This document shows, one piece after another, positions 38,286 through 46,533 of a stretch of DNA of 64,000 nt (position 1 is the first letter of the stretch; every line of letters begins with the position of its first letter). The notes below the pieces were generated by a model, which saw nothing but the letters and a program-made list of their open reading frames with translations, had not been told where the DNA came from and did no database searches. The stretch comes from DATBAX01 sp963762965 (GTDB taxonomy: Bacteria; Acidobacteriota; Terriglobia; Terriglobales; Acidobacteriaceae), in the NCBI GenBank assembly GCA_963762965.1, contig CAVXME010000001.1:1240001-1304000 (forward strand), in the 5' to 3' direction. Position numbers and translations under genes: made by a program.

Positions 38286-39338
38286 GTGGCTACCCTTAGA
38301 AACACTCCCAAACTTCCGCAAGACCGCGAGCGGCTGGTGTCGGCGGCGCCGGTTGAGGATGATTCTTCGTTTGAGCTGAAGCTGCGTCCGCAGCGGCTCG
38401 GGGAGTTTATCGGGCAAGCCAAGGTAAAAGAAAATTTGGCGGTGGCAATTGAGGCAGCGCGGTCGCGCGGCGAAGCACTGGATCATGTGCTGCTGTATGG
38501 ACCTCCGGGGCTAGGGAAGACGACGCTGGCGACCATCATCGCTAATGAATTGGGCGCGCCGTTTCAGCAAACTTCCGGGCCGACGTTGCAGATCAAGGGC
38601 GATCTCACGGCGATCCTGACCAATGTCCGCGACAAGCAGGTGTTGTTTATCGATGAAGTGCACCGGTTGCAACCAGCGCTGGAAGAGATCCTCTATTCGG
38701 CACTGGAAGATTACAAGCTGGACATCATTATCGGCCAGGGCCCGGCGGCGCGCACCCATACCATGGATGTGAAGCCGTTTACGTTCATCGGAGCGACGAC
38801 ACGCGCAGGATTGCTCTCGGCGCCATTACGTTCGCGTTTTGGAATCGTGTTGCGGTTGGAGTTTTATGGTCATGAAGATTTGCGGGTGATTGTGGAACGG
38901 TCGGCGGAGATTCTGGGAGTTGAGATCGACCATGCGGGGGCAATGGAACTCGCCAGCCGGTCGCGAGGGACGCCGCGTATTGCGAATCGGTTGCTGCGGC
39001 GGGTAAGGGACTATGCGCAGGTGCGGGGAGCGGGGAAGATTGATTTGCCTACCGCCCAGGCCGCACTCCAGATGCTGGAAGTGGATCGTCACGGTTTCGA
39101 CGAAGTGGATCGCAAGCTTTTGCTGACCATCATCGAGAAATATCAAGGTGGTCCAGTCGGTTTGAATACTTTAGCAGCAGGTCTGGCGGAAGAGGCAGAT
39201 GCGATTGAGGAAATCTACGAGCCGTTCTTGATTCAGATTGGATTCTTGAATCGAACCCCGCGCGGGCGTGTGGCGACTCAGCTTGCGTATGAGCATTTCG
39301 GGATAACGCCGAATCGCAGGCAGAGTTCGTTGTTTTAG
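38286..39338 (+). CDS. ruvB: Holliday junction branch migration helicase RuvB
   Basis: RuvB is the hexameric AAA+ motor that drives Holliday junction migration with RuvA. Visible: LRPQRLGEFIGQAKVKENL, Walker A LYGPPGLGKTTLA, Walker B VLFIDEVHRLQP, the beta-hairpin region YKLDIIIGQGPAARTH that contacts RuvA, FIGATTRAGLLSAPLRSRFG with the Arg finger, and a C-terminal winged helix with LNRTPRGRVATQLAYEHFG. I use the GTG at 38286; an earlier in-frame ATG at 38238 lies inside the MBL gene end. ruvA follows 99 bases later, an inverted order relative to the usual ruvA-ruvB. Confidence 0.95.
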   Translation: MATLRNTPKLPQDRERLVSAAPVEDDSSFELKLRPQRLGEFIGQAKVKENLAVAIEAARSRGEALDHVLLYGPPGLGKTTLATIIANELGAPFQQTSGPTLQIKGDLTAILTNVRDKQVLFIDEVHRLQPALEEILYSALEDYKLDIIIGQGPAARTHTMDVKPFTFIGATTRAGLLSAPLRSRFGIVLRLEFYGHEDLRVIVERSAEILGVEIDHAGAMELASRSRGTPRIANRLLRRVRDYAQVRGAGKIDLPTAQAALQMLEVDRHGFDEVDRKLLLTIIEKYQGGPVGLNTLAAGLAEEADAIEEIYEPFLIQIGFLNRTPRGRVATQLAYEHFGITPNRRQSSLF

Positions 39339-39340
39339 AG

Positions 39341-39368
39341 CTTTCAGCCGTCAGCCGTCAGCTATCAG
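39341..39368. repeat. Heptamer array (CTTTCAG class) between ruvB and ruvA
   Basis: Four 7-base units, CTTTCAG, CCGTCAG twice and CTATCAG, the same class as 2130-2157. Confidence 0.75.
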
Positions 39369-39437
39369 CCAAACAAAACCCTCGTAAAACTGGCAACAGG
39401 TTCGTCTGGGTGTTTCTCCGGCTACAATGTTCTCAGC

Positions 39438-40028
39438 ATGATTGCTCATCTGCGGGGAAAGCTGATCGCGAAACATCCCAACCAGGCTATTGTGGAAACG
39501 GCCGGCGTCGGCTACGACGTTGTCATTACGGTTCCAACTTTCTCTGATTTGCCGGGCGTGGGAAGCGACGTCGGGTTGCACATCCACACCCATGTGCGCG
39601 AAGACCAGATTGCGCTCTATGGATTTCTGCGGCCAACTGAGAAAACGTTGTTTGAAAAACTGATCACGGTGAGCGGCATCGGGCCCAAGCTTGCGATCAC
39701 GATCCTGAGCGGCATGGCGGCGGATGAAATGGTGGGCGCGATCCGAGGCAATGATATTGCGCGGCTCACTCGGATTCCTGGCATCGGCAAGAAAACCGCC
39801 GAGCGCATGGTGCTGGAGCTGCGCGATAAGCTTCCGCCGCAGGGTACGGAAGCGATCACACCCGTGTCCTCGCTCAGCGCGGTGGAAGAGGATGTCCTAT
39901 CGGCGCTGATGAACTTGGGCTATCAACGGCCCACAGCGGAGAAGGCGCTGGCATCGCTTGGGACGAGTAGCCCGAGTGCATCGTTCGAGGCTATGTTTCG
40001 CAAGGCGTTGGCATCGCTGTCAAAGTAG
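39438..40028 (+). CDS. ruvA: Holliday junction DNA helicase subunit RuvA
   Basis: RuvA forms the tetrameric plate that holds the Holliday junction and loads RuvB. Domain I (OB-like) is MIAHLRGKLIAKHPNQAIVE and VREDQIALYGFLRPTEKTLF; domain II has two helix-hairpin-helix motifs, SGIGPKLAITILSG and PGIGKKTAERMVLEL; domain III (about 150-196, EDVLSALMNLGYQRPTAEKA) is the flexible RuvB-binding part. Length 196 is normal. It lies after ruvB on the same strand with a heptamer repeat between; ruvC is not in the window. Confidence 0.96.
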   Translation: MIAHLRGKLIAKHPNQAIVETAGVGYDVVITVPTFSDLPGVGSDVGLHIHTHVREDQIALYGFLRPTEKTLFEKLITVSGIGPKLAITILSGMAADEMVGAIRGNDIARLTRIPGIGKKTAERMVLELRDKLPPQGTEAITPVSSLSAVEEDVLSALMNLGYQRPTAEKALASLGTSSPSASFEAMFRKALASLSK

Positions 40029-40163
40029 TCACTACTTTTTCCGCTAGAAGACATAGCAACCTCCTCTAACCTCTTTGCTTCCAGCAGTTTCAGTTCCCTT
40101 TAGTCCACCGCCGCGTCATTCACATTGTGAATACGAATGGAGGGCTGCGGAATCTAATACTTC

Positions 40164-41279
40164 ATGAAGGTACGAAAAGGGTTAATCGGTTTCATTGCAA
40201 TTTTTCAGTCGGTTCTCTTCCTAACTCATTTCTTCCTCTATCAGACGTGGATATTTTCGGCTACTGGAACCGATGTCGCTGGGGCGTCATGGGTTGGGCT
40301 GGGTCTCGGCATTTTGTCGGTTAGTTTTCTTGTAGCGTCGCTACTCGCCTTTCGCTATACAAATTCAATACTGCGGACGTTCTACCGGGCGGCAGCGGTT
40401 TGGCTGGGCTTGTTAACTTTCGTCTTTCTCGCAGCAGTTTCTTCCTGGATTGTTTTCGGAGTTGCCCGACTGGCCGGTCTGAATGTGAACTTTCATCGCA
40501 TAGTAGAAGTATTGTTCGGTGCCGCGTTAGTGACCGGGTTCTATGGGGTCTTCAACGCGAGCTGGACACGGATCACGCGAACCACGGTACGACTGGCGAA
40601 CCTGCCGGAAGCGTGGCGTGGGCGGCGAGCGGCGCTCATCAGCGATGTGCATCTGGGACACGTGCGCAATGGCAGTTTTCTGCGGCGCATGGTGGCCAAG
40701 ATTCTGAAAGAAGAGCCGGACTTGATTTTTATCGCCGGCGATCTGTTTGACGGCACGGCCATCGATGCGGCGCGGGCAGCGGAGCCATTGAACGGACTGA
40801 CGGCACCCCATGGCGTGTTTTTTGTCGCCGGGAACCACGAGCAATTTGGGGACGACAGCAAGTATTTGCGGGCCGTATCAGCGGCCGGGGTGCGCGTTCT
40901 CAGCAACGAGAAGGTGGAATCGGATGGCTTGCAGATTATTGGAGTGCCCTACCGGAATGCGACGCAGGACGGGCACCTCGCGTCGGTGCTGGACCGCGTT
41001 GGAGTGGACCGCGATCGCGCCAGCATCCTATTAGTCCATGCGCCAGACCGTCCCGAGATCGCCGAGGCTGCCGGCGTCTCTTTACAGCTCTCCGGGCATA
41101 CGCATTTAGGCCAGTTCGTTCCCTGGAGTTGGATGGCCCGGCGAATGTACCGACAGTTCGTCTACGGCCTTAGCCGGATTGGAAAGATGCAGGTGTTTAC
41201 TTCGAGCGGAGCAGGAACTTGGGGACCTCCATTAAGGCTGGGTTCAAATCCTGAGATCGTGATCCTTGAGTTCCAGTGA
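40164..41279 (+). CDS. Membrane-anchored metallophosphoesterase
   Basis: 371 residues. Four N-terminal helices (about 8-125, for example LIGFIAIFQSVLFLTHFFLY and ASWVGLGLGILSVSFLVAS) precede a calcineurin-type domain with all five metal motifs: LISDVHLGHV, FIAGDLFDG, FVAGNHEQFG, LLVHAPD and LSGHTHLGQ. The fold cleaves phosphodiesters or phosphomonoesters; the YaeI/YkuE-type relatives with N-terminal helices act on membrane or envelope substrates. It follows ruvA after 136 bases, and the conserved mnmE gene converges with it. Confidence 0.9.
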   Translation: MKVRKGLIGFIAIFQSVLFLTHFFLYQTWIFSATGTDVAGASWVGLGLGILSVSFLVASLLAFRYTNSILRTFYRAAAVWLGLLTFVFLAAVSSWIVFGVARLAGLNVNFHRIVEVLFGAALVTGFYGVFNASWTRITRTTVRLANLPEAWRGRRAALISDVHLGHVRNGSFLRRMVAKILKEEPDLIFIAGDLFDGTAIDAARAAEPLNGLTAPHGVFFVAGNHEQFGDDSKYLRAVSAAGVRVLSNEKVESDGLQIIGVPYRNATQDGHLASVLDRVGVDRDRASILLVHAPDRPEIAEAAGVSLQLSGHTHLGQFVPWSWMARRMYRQFVYGLSRIGKMQVFTSSGAGTWGPPLRLGSNPEIVILEFQ

Positions 41280-41314
41280 GTTGGTGACGGGAAATTGGAA
41301 TCTGGAATTCAACT

Positions 41315-42763
41315 CTACTTTCCGATGCAGAACGTGCTGAAAATCAGATTCAGGATGTCGTCGTTGGTGGTTGCTCCAGTGATTTCATCGAGCGGGCGCA
41401 GGGCGTTGTAAAGATCGAGCAACAGCATTTCATGAGGGATTTTGTTGCCGACAGCGGACTGGGCGGATTCCAGTGCAGCAATTGATTCGCGGACTCGTGA
41501 TTGATGCCGCACGTTGGTGAGGAACCCAGTTTCGGCCTGGGCTCCGGTTTCTCCCCCGATGTGGCGAAGAATTTCGTTGCGTAGTTCGGGGAGGCCTTCT
41601 CCGGTTACAGCAGAAGTACGAACGCTCCCCCCGGGTGCCGATACCGAAGCCGCCAAGTCGCATTTGTTCTCGATCAAGATTGCCGGGCGTCCGGCGGTGG
41701 GTTTCATCAGCTCTTCGTCCTCGGGCGTAACCGGCTGCGACGAATCTCTTACGATCAGGACAAGGTCAGCGTCGGCAATCGTCTCCAGAGATTTGCGGAT
41801 GCCGATGCTTTCCGCTTCGTCGAGCGCACGGCGGATTCCGGCTGTATCGATCAACTTGACGGGGATGCCGCCGATCGCCACGGTTTCGGTCACGAGGTCG
41901 CGGGTGGTGCCTGGGGTTGCGGTGACGATGGCGCGCTCGCGCTCGACCAGGCGATTGAACAGACTCGATTTGCCGACGTTTGGGCGTCCAACAATGGCGA
42001 GCGTCAGGCCTTCGTGGACAATCTTTCCGTAAGCAAAAGTTCGGGCCAGTTCTTCGAGTGGAATGCGCACGGTTTCGATTCGCTTAAGGATGTGATCGGC
42101 GGGCAAGACCGAAACGTCGTCTTCTGCGAAGTCCACGCCAGCTTCGAGTGTCGCAATCAACTCCACCAGCTTTTGTTTGATCGGTTGCAGGCGGCGGGAG
42201 AGTGCCCCTTCGAGCTGTTGGGCCGCCACCTTTGCCTGATATAGCGTTTGTGAATCAATGAGGTCACGGACCGCTTCGGCTTGGGTGAGATCAATGCGTC
42301 CGTTGAGAAAGGCACGCATGGTAAATTCTCCCGGCTCAGCGAGACGCGCGCCACTGGCCAGAGCAAGCTCTACGACGTGGCGGAGAACTACCGGCGAACC
42401 ATGGGCAGAGATTTCGATGATGTCGTCGGTGGTATAGGAGCGGGGCTTGGCGAAGTAGGTGACGACGACTTCATCGATGCGCTGATTTTGCAGATGTGGC
42501 GCGGACACTCTTGTCCGCGAAAAGCTCGCAGCAATTCCACCCTCAATTTTTCTGCCGGGCTCAGGCATTTCACGGACAAGAGTGTCCGCGCCACCCGGCT
42601 CAATGAGTTCCCCAAATACTGCGCACCCCGGCTCCAATTCATGCTTCAGGCGAAGCATGGGCATCGCGATAGACCTCGCCTCCGGACCAGCCAGACGGAT
42701 AACACCAATCCCACCGCGCCCGGGTGGTGTAGCTATGGCAACGATGGTGTCGTCAAGGTTCAC
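41315..42763 (-). CDS. mnmE: tRNA modification GTPase MnmE with a palindromic-repeat insertion
   Basis: MnmE with MnmG installs the 5-carboxymethylaminomethyl group on U34 of tRNAs. N-terminal folate-binding domain DTIVAIATPPGRGGIGVIRL; helical domain with LAEPGEFTMRAFLNGRIDLT; GTPase G1 GRPNVGKSSL, G2 TPGTTRD, G3 DTAG, G4 NKCD; C-terminal CIGK with the catalytic Cys. Residues about 57-90 (TLVREMPEPGRKIEGG and following) are not part of the family; they are encoded by a 99-base inverted repeat (42496-42594) inserted in frame in the N-terminal domain loop. Length 482 against about 455 in E. coli. mnmG is not in the window. Confidence 0.95.
   Translation of the reverse strand: MNLDDTIVAIATPPGRGGIGVIRLAGPEARSIAMPMLRLKHELEPGCAVFGELIEPGGADTLVREMPEPGRKIEGGIAASFSRTRVSAPHLQNQRIDEVVVTYFAKPRSYTTDDIIEISAHGSPVVLRHVVELALASGARLAEPGEFTMRAFLNGRIDLTQAEAVRDLIDSQTLYQAKVAAQQLEGALSRRLQPIKQKLVELIATLEAGVDFAEDDVSVLPADHILKRIETVRIPLEELARTFAYGKIVHEGLTLAIVGRPNVGKSSLFNRLVERERAIVTATPGTTRDLVTETVAIGGIPVKLIDTAGIRRALDEAESIGIRKSLETIADADLVLIVRDSSQPVTPEDEELMKPTAGRPAILIENKCDLAASVSAPGGSVRTSAVTGEGLPELRNEILRHIGGETGAQAETGFLTNVRHQSRVRESIAALESAQSAVGNKIPHEMLLLDLYNALRPLDEITGATTNDDILNLIFSTFCIGK
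42496..42594. repeat. 99-bp palindromic element inserted in mnmE
   Basis: 22-base perfectly inverted arms, left beginning GTGGCGCGGACA and right ending TGTCCGCGCCAC, with 55 bases between. Length 99 is divisible by three, so the mnmE frame is kept and 33 codons are added. One arm also occurs alone at 9972-9993. Confidence 0.88.
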
Positions 42764-42793
42764 TACGAGATTGTAGCGGGTAGCGAGTTAAAC

Positions 42794-43309
42794 CTATGTC
42801 TTGGGGGCTGGCTTGTAATCCTTGGGATAAACCACCAAACACCGCCGGCTGCCTTCGCCCTGGCTTTCGGTGTGCAGGTCGGCATGGTCGCGTAACGCCA
42901 GGTGGACGATGCGGCGCTCACGCGAAGACATGGGCTGGAATTCGTAGGGCGTTCCCAGGCGGCGGACTCTTTCGGCAGCAACATCGGCGGCCACGCGCAA
43001 CTCTTGCAGACGAATAGCACGCTGATTCATGCAATCAAAGCGGACTTTCTCATGCTCATTGCCGGGAAGGCGAATAATCTCGAGCGCCAGCAATTCAATC
43101 GAGCGCAACAATTCGCAGCCGCGTTCCAGCAACAGAGAAGAATCCGGGCCAGAGAACTCGACCATGATCTCGGGACGCTCCCAGTCACGCTCTTCCGTCA
43201 GCGGTGGGTCCACGGTGATGCGGTACTTCAAACGGAAACCACCGACTGCAACTACGTCACGCAGGAATTCGTTGATTCTATTTGCGGCGGCAATCTTATC
43301 GGCAATCAT
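42794..43309 (-). CDS. jag: Jag/KhpB-type RNA-binding protein (KH/R3H)
   Basis: 171 residues. The last part has the R3H RNA-binding motif MSSRERRIVHLALRDHADLH followed by TESQGEGSRRCLVVYPKDYK, and the middle resembles a Jag KH domain (LLLERGCELLRSIELLALEI). It is the SpoIIIJ-associated protein found next to yidC in most bacteria, with a role in RNA-linked control of cell-envelope growth (KhpB in pneumococcus). Its start overlaps the end of yidC by four bases (ATGA), so translation is coupled. The N-terminal jag-N domain appears to be missing or short. Confidence 0.9.
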   Translation of the reverse strand: MIADKIAAANRINEFLRDVVAVGGFRLKYRITVDPPLTEERDWERPEIMVEFSGPDSSLLLERGCELLRSIELLALEIIRLPGNEHEKVRFDCMNQRAIRLQELRVAADVAAERVRRLGTPYEFQPMSSRERRIVHLALRDHADLHTESQGEGSRRCLVVYPKDYKPAPKT

Positions 43310-45102
43310 TTGTCTTTATTTTTCCTTGCTCTTTTTAGCGCCATTTCGCGCATGTCGCGGCCCAGGCTCGTACGATTCAGAACGACCTGTTGCACGATGG
43401 AAACCAGGTTGCTCTCCATGTAATACAAGGTCACGCCGGCGGCAAGCTTATAGAAAATCGCGCCCATCATGATGGGCATCACCAGGTTCATCATCTTCTG
43501 CTGCTGCGGATCCATGCCGGCTTGCGGGGTCAATCGTTGCGTGATCACCATGCTCAGGACAAGGCAAATGGGCAGCACGAGCCAGGGATCGGCGGACGAG
43601 AGGTCGCCAATCCACAGCCAATGCGCGTGGCGAAGATCGAGCGCCGCGTTGAGCATGCTGTAGTAGGCAAACAGAAACGGCATCTGGATAATCATGGGCA
43701 GACAGCCGCCAACCGGGTTCACTCCTTCCCGCTTCATCAGCGAGCCGATCTCTACATTCATTTCCTGGCGGCGGGGATCGCGCATGCCGTATTTCTTATA
43801 TTTGTCCTTGATCGAATTCATCTGCGGCTGGATCTTCTGCATCTTCAGCGCGGACTTCATGCTGGAAATACGCAGCGGCAGCAAGGCCAGGCTGATGACC
43901 AACGTCTGAAGCACGATTGCCCAGCCCCAGTTCGTTGCAATGTGCAGATGGGTCCACTGCAACCACAGGAAGAGCGGCCGTGCAATCAGCCCGAAGAAAC
44001 CAAAATTCACAAGGTCACGCAGATCGGCGTGGTCCGCGATCCCCGGCACCGGAACCGCTTCCACGATATGCAGTGACTTAGGGCCAACAAAAAAACGTTC
44101 TACCGTCGGAGCATGCAGGTTCCCCACCGCCGCGCCCAGCACTTCCATCTTCTGCATGTCTTGCAGATTGGGTTTCGCCGGGTCCTTGGGAATGTCAATG
44201 GAGTTGCGCAGCACGACGGTAGTCGTGGCCCGTGGATCATCGGGGATAAAGACCGCTGCGAAATATTGGTCGGTCACTCCGGCCCAGTTAAAGGGACCTT
44301 GCAGGCTGTTCCCGCTGCTGATCGCCTTGATGGCCAGGCGCTGGGTCAGGCTGGGGAAGATGAAAAGGGAACGCTCGGTGGATTCCTCGTTGTGGTATTC
44401 GATTTTCCCCGCGGCATAAGAAGCCGGGGTCAGTTCATCCCCGAAACCCGCTGGCCACATCGGCAATGCAGAAACCAAATTTCCCTTGGAAAGTACCGAG
44501 GTCTCCACGCCAATTACATAGCTCTGGTCGAAGTGGAAGACTTTCCTGACCGTAACTTCCGGGTCGACATACTCGAAAGTAAGAGTCCGGTTACCACCTG
44601 CTTCGAGTTTGTCGCTCTGCGAGACAACGTACAACGCTGCATTGATCTTGTTGCGTTGGGCCTCGTCGTAAGTCCACAGCGACAGGGGGAAGCCATATTT
44701 GTCGGCGGCAACCTGGTTGACCAGGTTCAAGGGTTGGCCCTTGTCATCATCGTATTTCTTGAGGATCCAGGACTTCACCTGTCCGCCGCGGTTGGTGAAG
44801 GTGATGCGGTAAAGATCGTTCTCGATGACCGTCTCGGATTCGGCGCTGGCTTGCTTCACGCCAGCAGGAATCGGCATCGCCGACGCCGGCGGGGCGACGC
44901 TCGGGGAATTGGCCGTTGGTGCGAGTGACGCCCCTTGCGTCTGCTTCTGGCTCTGGGTTTGCGCCGGCGGCGTGACCGGCTGCGGCAAATACTTCTTCAG
45001 GAGCGGCTGGCAAACAATGATGACAATAAACGTCAGGGCGAAGACAAGAAGCAGCCGCCGCTCCATGCCGGGATCTTGATTGGGATTTTGAAAGTCTGGC
45101 AA
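43306..45102 (-). CDS. yidC: Membrane protein insertase YidC
   Basis: 598 residues, Gram-negative type. First helix LLLVFALTFIVIIVCQPLL, a Pro/Gln/Ala-rich linker, the large periplasmic beta-sandwich (about 95-340, EVTVRKVFHFDQSYVIGVET), then the insertase core of five helices with NWGWAIVLQTLVISLALLPL, the hydrophilic-groove Arg region and NPVGGCLPMIIQMPFLFAYY. C terminus is Lys-rich (MALKRARKNKDK), which helps ribosome contact. Part of the rpmH-rnpA-yidD-yidC-jag cluster, reading away from dnaA. Confidence 0.97.
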   Translation of the reverse strand: MPDFQNPNQDPGMERRLLLVFALTFIVIIVCQPLLKKYLPQPVTPPAQTQSQKQTQGASLAPTANSPSVAPPASAMPIPAGVKQASAESETVIENDLYRITFTNRGGQVKSWILKKYDDDKGQPLNLVNQVAADKYGFPLSLWTYDEAQRNKINAALYVVSQSDKLEAGGNRTLTFEYVDPEVTVRKVFHFDQSYVIGVETSVLSKGNLVSALPMWPAGFGDELTPASYAAGKIEYHNEESTERSLFIFPSLTQRLAIKAISSGNSLQGPFNWAGVTDQYFAAVFIPDDPRATTTVVLRNSIDIPKDPAKPNLQDMQKMEVLGAAVGNLHAPTVERFFVGPKSLHIVEAVPVPGIADHADLRDLVNFGFFGLIARPLFLWLQWTHLHIATNWGWAIVLQTLVISLALLPLRISSMKSALKMQKIQPQMNSIKDKYKKYGMRDPRRQEMNVEIGSLMKREGVNPVGGCLPMIIQMPFLFAYYSMLNAALDLRHAHWLWIGDLSSADPWLVLPICLVLSMVITQRLTPQAGMDPQQQKMMNLVMPIMMGAIFYKLAAGVTLYYMESNLVSIVQQVVLNRTSLGRDMREMALKRARKNKDK

Positions 45103-45111
45103 TTTACCTGC

Positions 45112-45390
45112 TTAGTGACTGCAAAACTCGCCATCGTGACCGCTAGCCGCTGCGGCCGAATGTCTTGGGTCCAAGACCGGATCGTAACCACCCTTCACAA
45201 ACGGATGACAGCGCAATATTCGCCGGAACGCCATCCAACTGCCTCGAACCGCGCCGAAACGGTCGACCGCTTCCATGGCATATTCAGAACAAGTCGGCAC
45301 GTACCGGCAAGCGGGCGTGAGCATGGGTGAGATCAGCCATTTGTATCCCCGAAGCAGAAACAGGACGACGGTTTTGGCAACGTTGTTCAT
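45112..45390 (-). CDS. yidD: Membrane protein insertion efficiency factor YidD
   Basis: 92-residue DUF37/YidD: LRGYKWLISPMLTPACRYVP, TCSEYAMEAVDRFGAVRGSW and RILRCHPFVKGGYDPV, with three conserved cysteines (C in ACRY, TCSEY, LRCHP). It aids YidC/Sec insertion. It starts 3 bases after the rnpA stop and ends 9 bases before the yidC start, as in the standard cluster. Confidence 0.97.
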   Translation of the reverse strand: MNNVAKTVVLFLLRGYKWLISPMLTPACRYVPTCSEYAMEAVDRFGAVRGSWMAFRRILRCHPFVKGGYDPVLDPRHSAAAASGHDGEFCSH

Positions 45391-45393
45391 TTG

Positions 45394-45804
45394 TTAAGCG
45401 ACTTTCTGGATCACTTCAAAAGCGCGGCTGATTTCATTTTGCAAGTCCGCGAAATCAGCGGTACGCAGCGATTTCTTCGGGTTAATTACTATATCGACTG
45501 CCGCGCTCGCGGTCGGACGATTCAAACGGACCGCCTCTCGTAGCCGGCGCTTCATGCGGTTGCGATCGACTGCTCCGCCTAAAGCGCGCCCCACTGTGAA
45601 TCCGATGCGAATGCCACTCGCTTCGCTAACCCCTTCTGCGCGGCGAAGGTAAAACACCGTCATGTGGGTAGCAAAGTGGCGCTTGCCCTGCTTATAGACC
45701 CGCTCAAAATCGGCGTGCCGCAGCAATCGGGCACTACGTGGAAACCTCGGCCCCTTGCCCGAACTCGAAAGGCTATTACTCCCCTTTGGAGCGATGGCGC
45801 TCAC
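45394..45804 (-). CDS. rnpA: Ribonuclease P protein component
   Basis: RnpA is the protein cofactor of RNase P, which matures tRNA 5' ends. The RNR motif is in VGRALGGAVDRNRMKRRLRE; N-terminal RLLRHADFERVYKQGKRHFA and C-terminal DIVINPKKSLRTADFADLQN also fit. Length 136 includes an N-terminal Ser-rich extension. It lies between rpmH and yidD. Confidence 0.95.
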   Translation of the reverse strand: MSAIAPKGSNSLSSSGKGPRFPRSARLLRHADFERVYKQGKRHFATHMTVFYLRRAEGVSEASGIRIGFTVGRALGGAVDRNRMKRRLREAVRLNRPTASAAVDIVINPKKSLRTADFADLQNEISRAFEVIQKVA

Positions 45805-45862
45805 AGCTCACCATCCAGACTCAGGTTGCGGATTCCCACCAATTCCTGAAAAAGCGGGACGT

Positions 45863-46018
45863 TTATTCACGGAAACCGGGCTTTACCGCCACCCGCTTGC
45901 GGCCCTTGGCTCGCCGGCGCGAGATTACCGCCTGGCCGCTCTTGGTCTTCATACGCGTACGAAATCCGTGCGTCTTCGAGCGGTGACGTCGGTTGGGTTG
46001 GAATGTGCGCTTAGGCAT
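45863..46018 (-). CDS. rpmH: 50S ribosomal protein L34
   Basis: 51 residues, MPKRTFQPNRRHRSKTHGFR ... ending VAVKPGFRE, the canonical L34. ATG at 46018, TAA at 45863-45865. It is the first gene of the leftward cluster and marks the side of the origin away from dnaA. Too short for many gene callers. A good promoter lies upstream at 46067-46095. Confidence 0.97.
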   Translation of the reverse strand: MPKRTFQPNRRHRSKTHGFRTRMKTKSGQAVISRRRAKGRKRVAVKPGFRE

Positions 46019-46533
46019 GAAACTTGGCTGCTCCTGACTTCAATAGTCGCCATAGGGCGAATAGGAAGTATAAATGACGGAGGGCGGAGGGGCAAACCGG
46101 GCATGGCCCGGAGTGGTCACGATCCTCCCGAAGATCCAGAGCGCTCCGGTGGACGAGGAGTCCTTCGTGCTCGACCAAATTTCACGGATTCGGCAGTGCC
46201 GAAAAATCCGCGCGCTTGCGAACCGATGATCAAAATCGGATTCACTGATGCACCAGTCCCGTGGCAGTTATATCTTCGCTACTTGACAGAAGTTTTTCCC
46301 GCGCTTTGAATTTGGAATGCGCCGAAAAATCTTCGCCGAAGATTTCCACACAGGCAAAATTTTTGTGCTAGTATCCCGGACTGGCCAGCTTATTAATTTT
46401 TTCCCCAGCCCAGCATGACTGCTCAGCCAGATGGATGCCGTTCTGCTGGAATTACAGAGTTTTCTATTCTGCAATTTTGAATTGATATTGATAAGGCGCT
46501 GACTACTGGCGTCAGCCCACGAAAATTCATACT
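46019..46533. other. rpmH-dnaA intergenic control region
   Basis: 515 bases between divergent rpmH and dnaA. The rpmH promoter is at 46067-46095. TTGACA at 46283-46288 with TTGAAT 17 bases on is a weak dnaA promoter candidate; TGCTAGTAT at about 46367 is an extended -10. One DnaA-box-like ATTTCCACA is at 46341. No gene seen. Confidence 0.6.
46067..46095 (-). promoter_or_regulatory. rpmH promoter
   Basis: On the minus strand TTGCCC (46095-46090), 17 bases, TATACT (46072-46067), about 50 bases before the rpmH ATG. Confidence 0.7.

Noticed and set aside
45755..46309. 184-codon open frame on the plus strand near the origin
   Set aside because: Antisense to rnpA and rpmH, whose products are certain.
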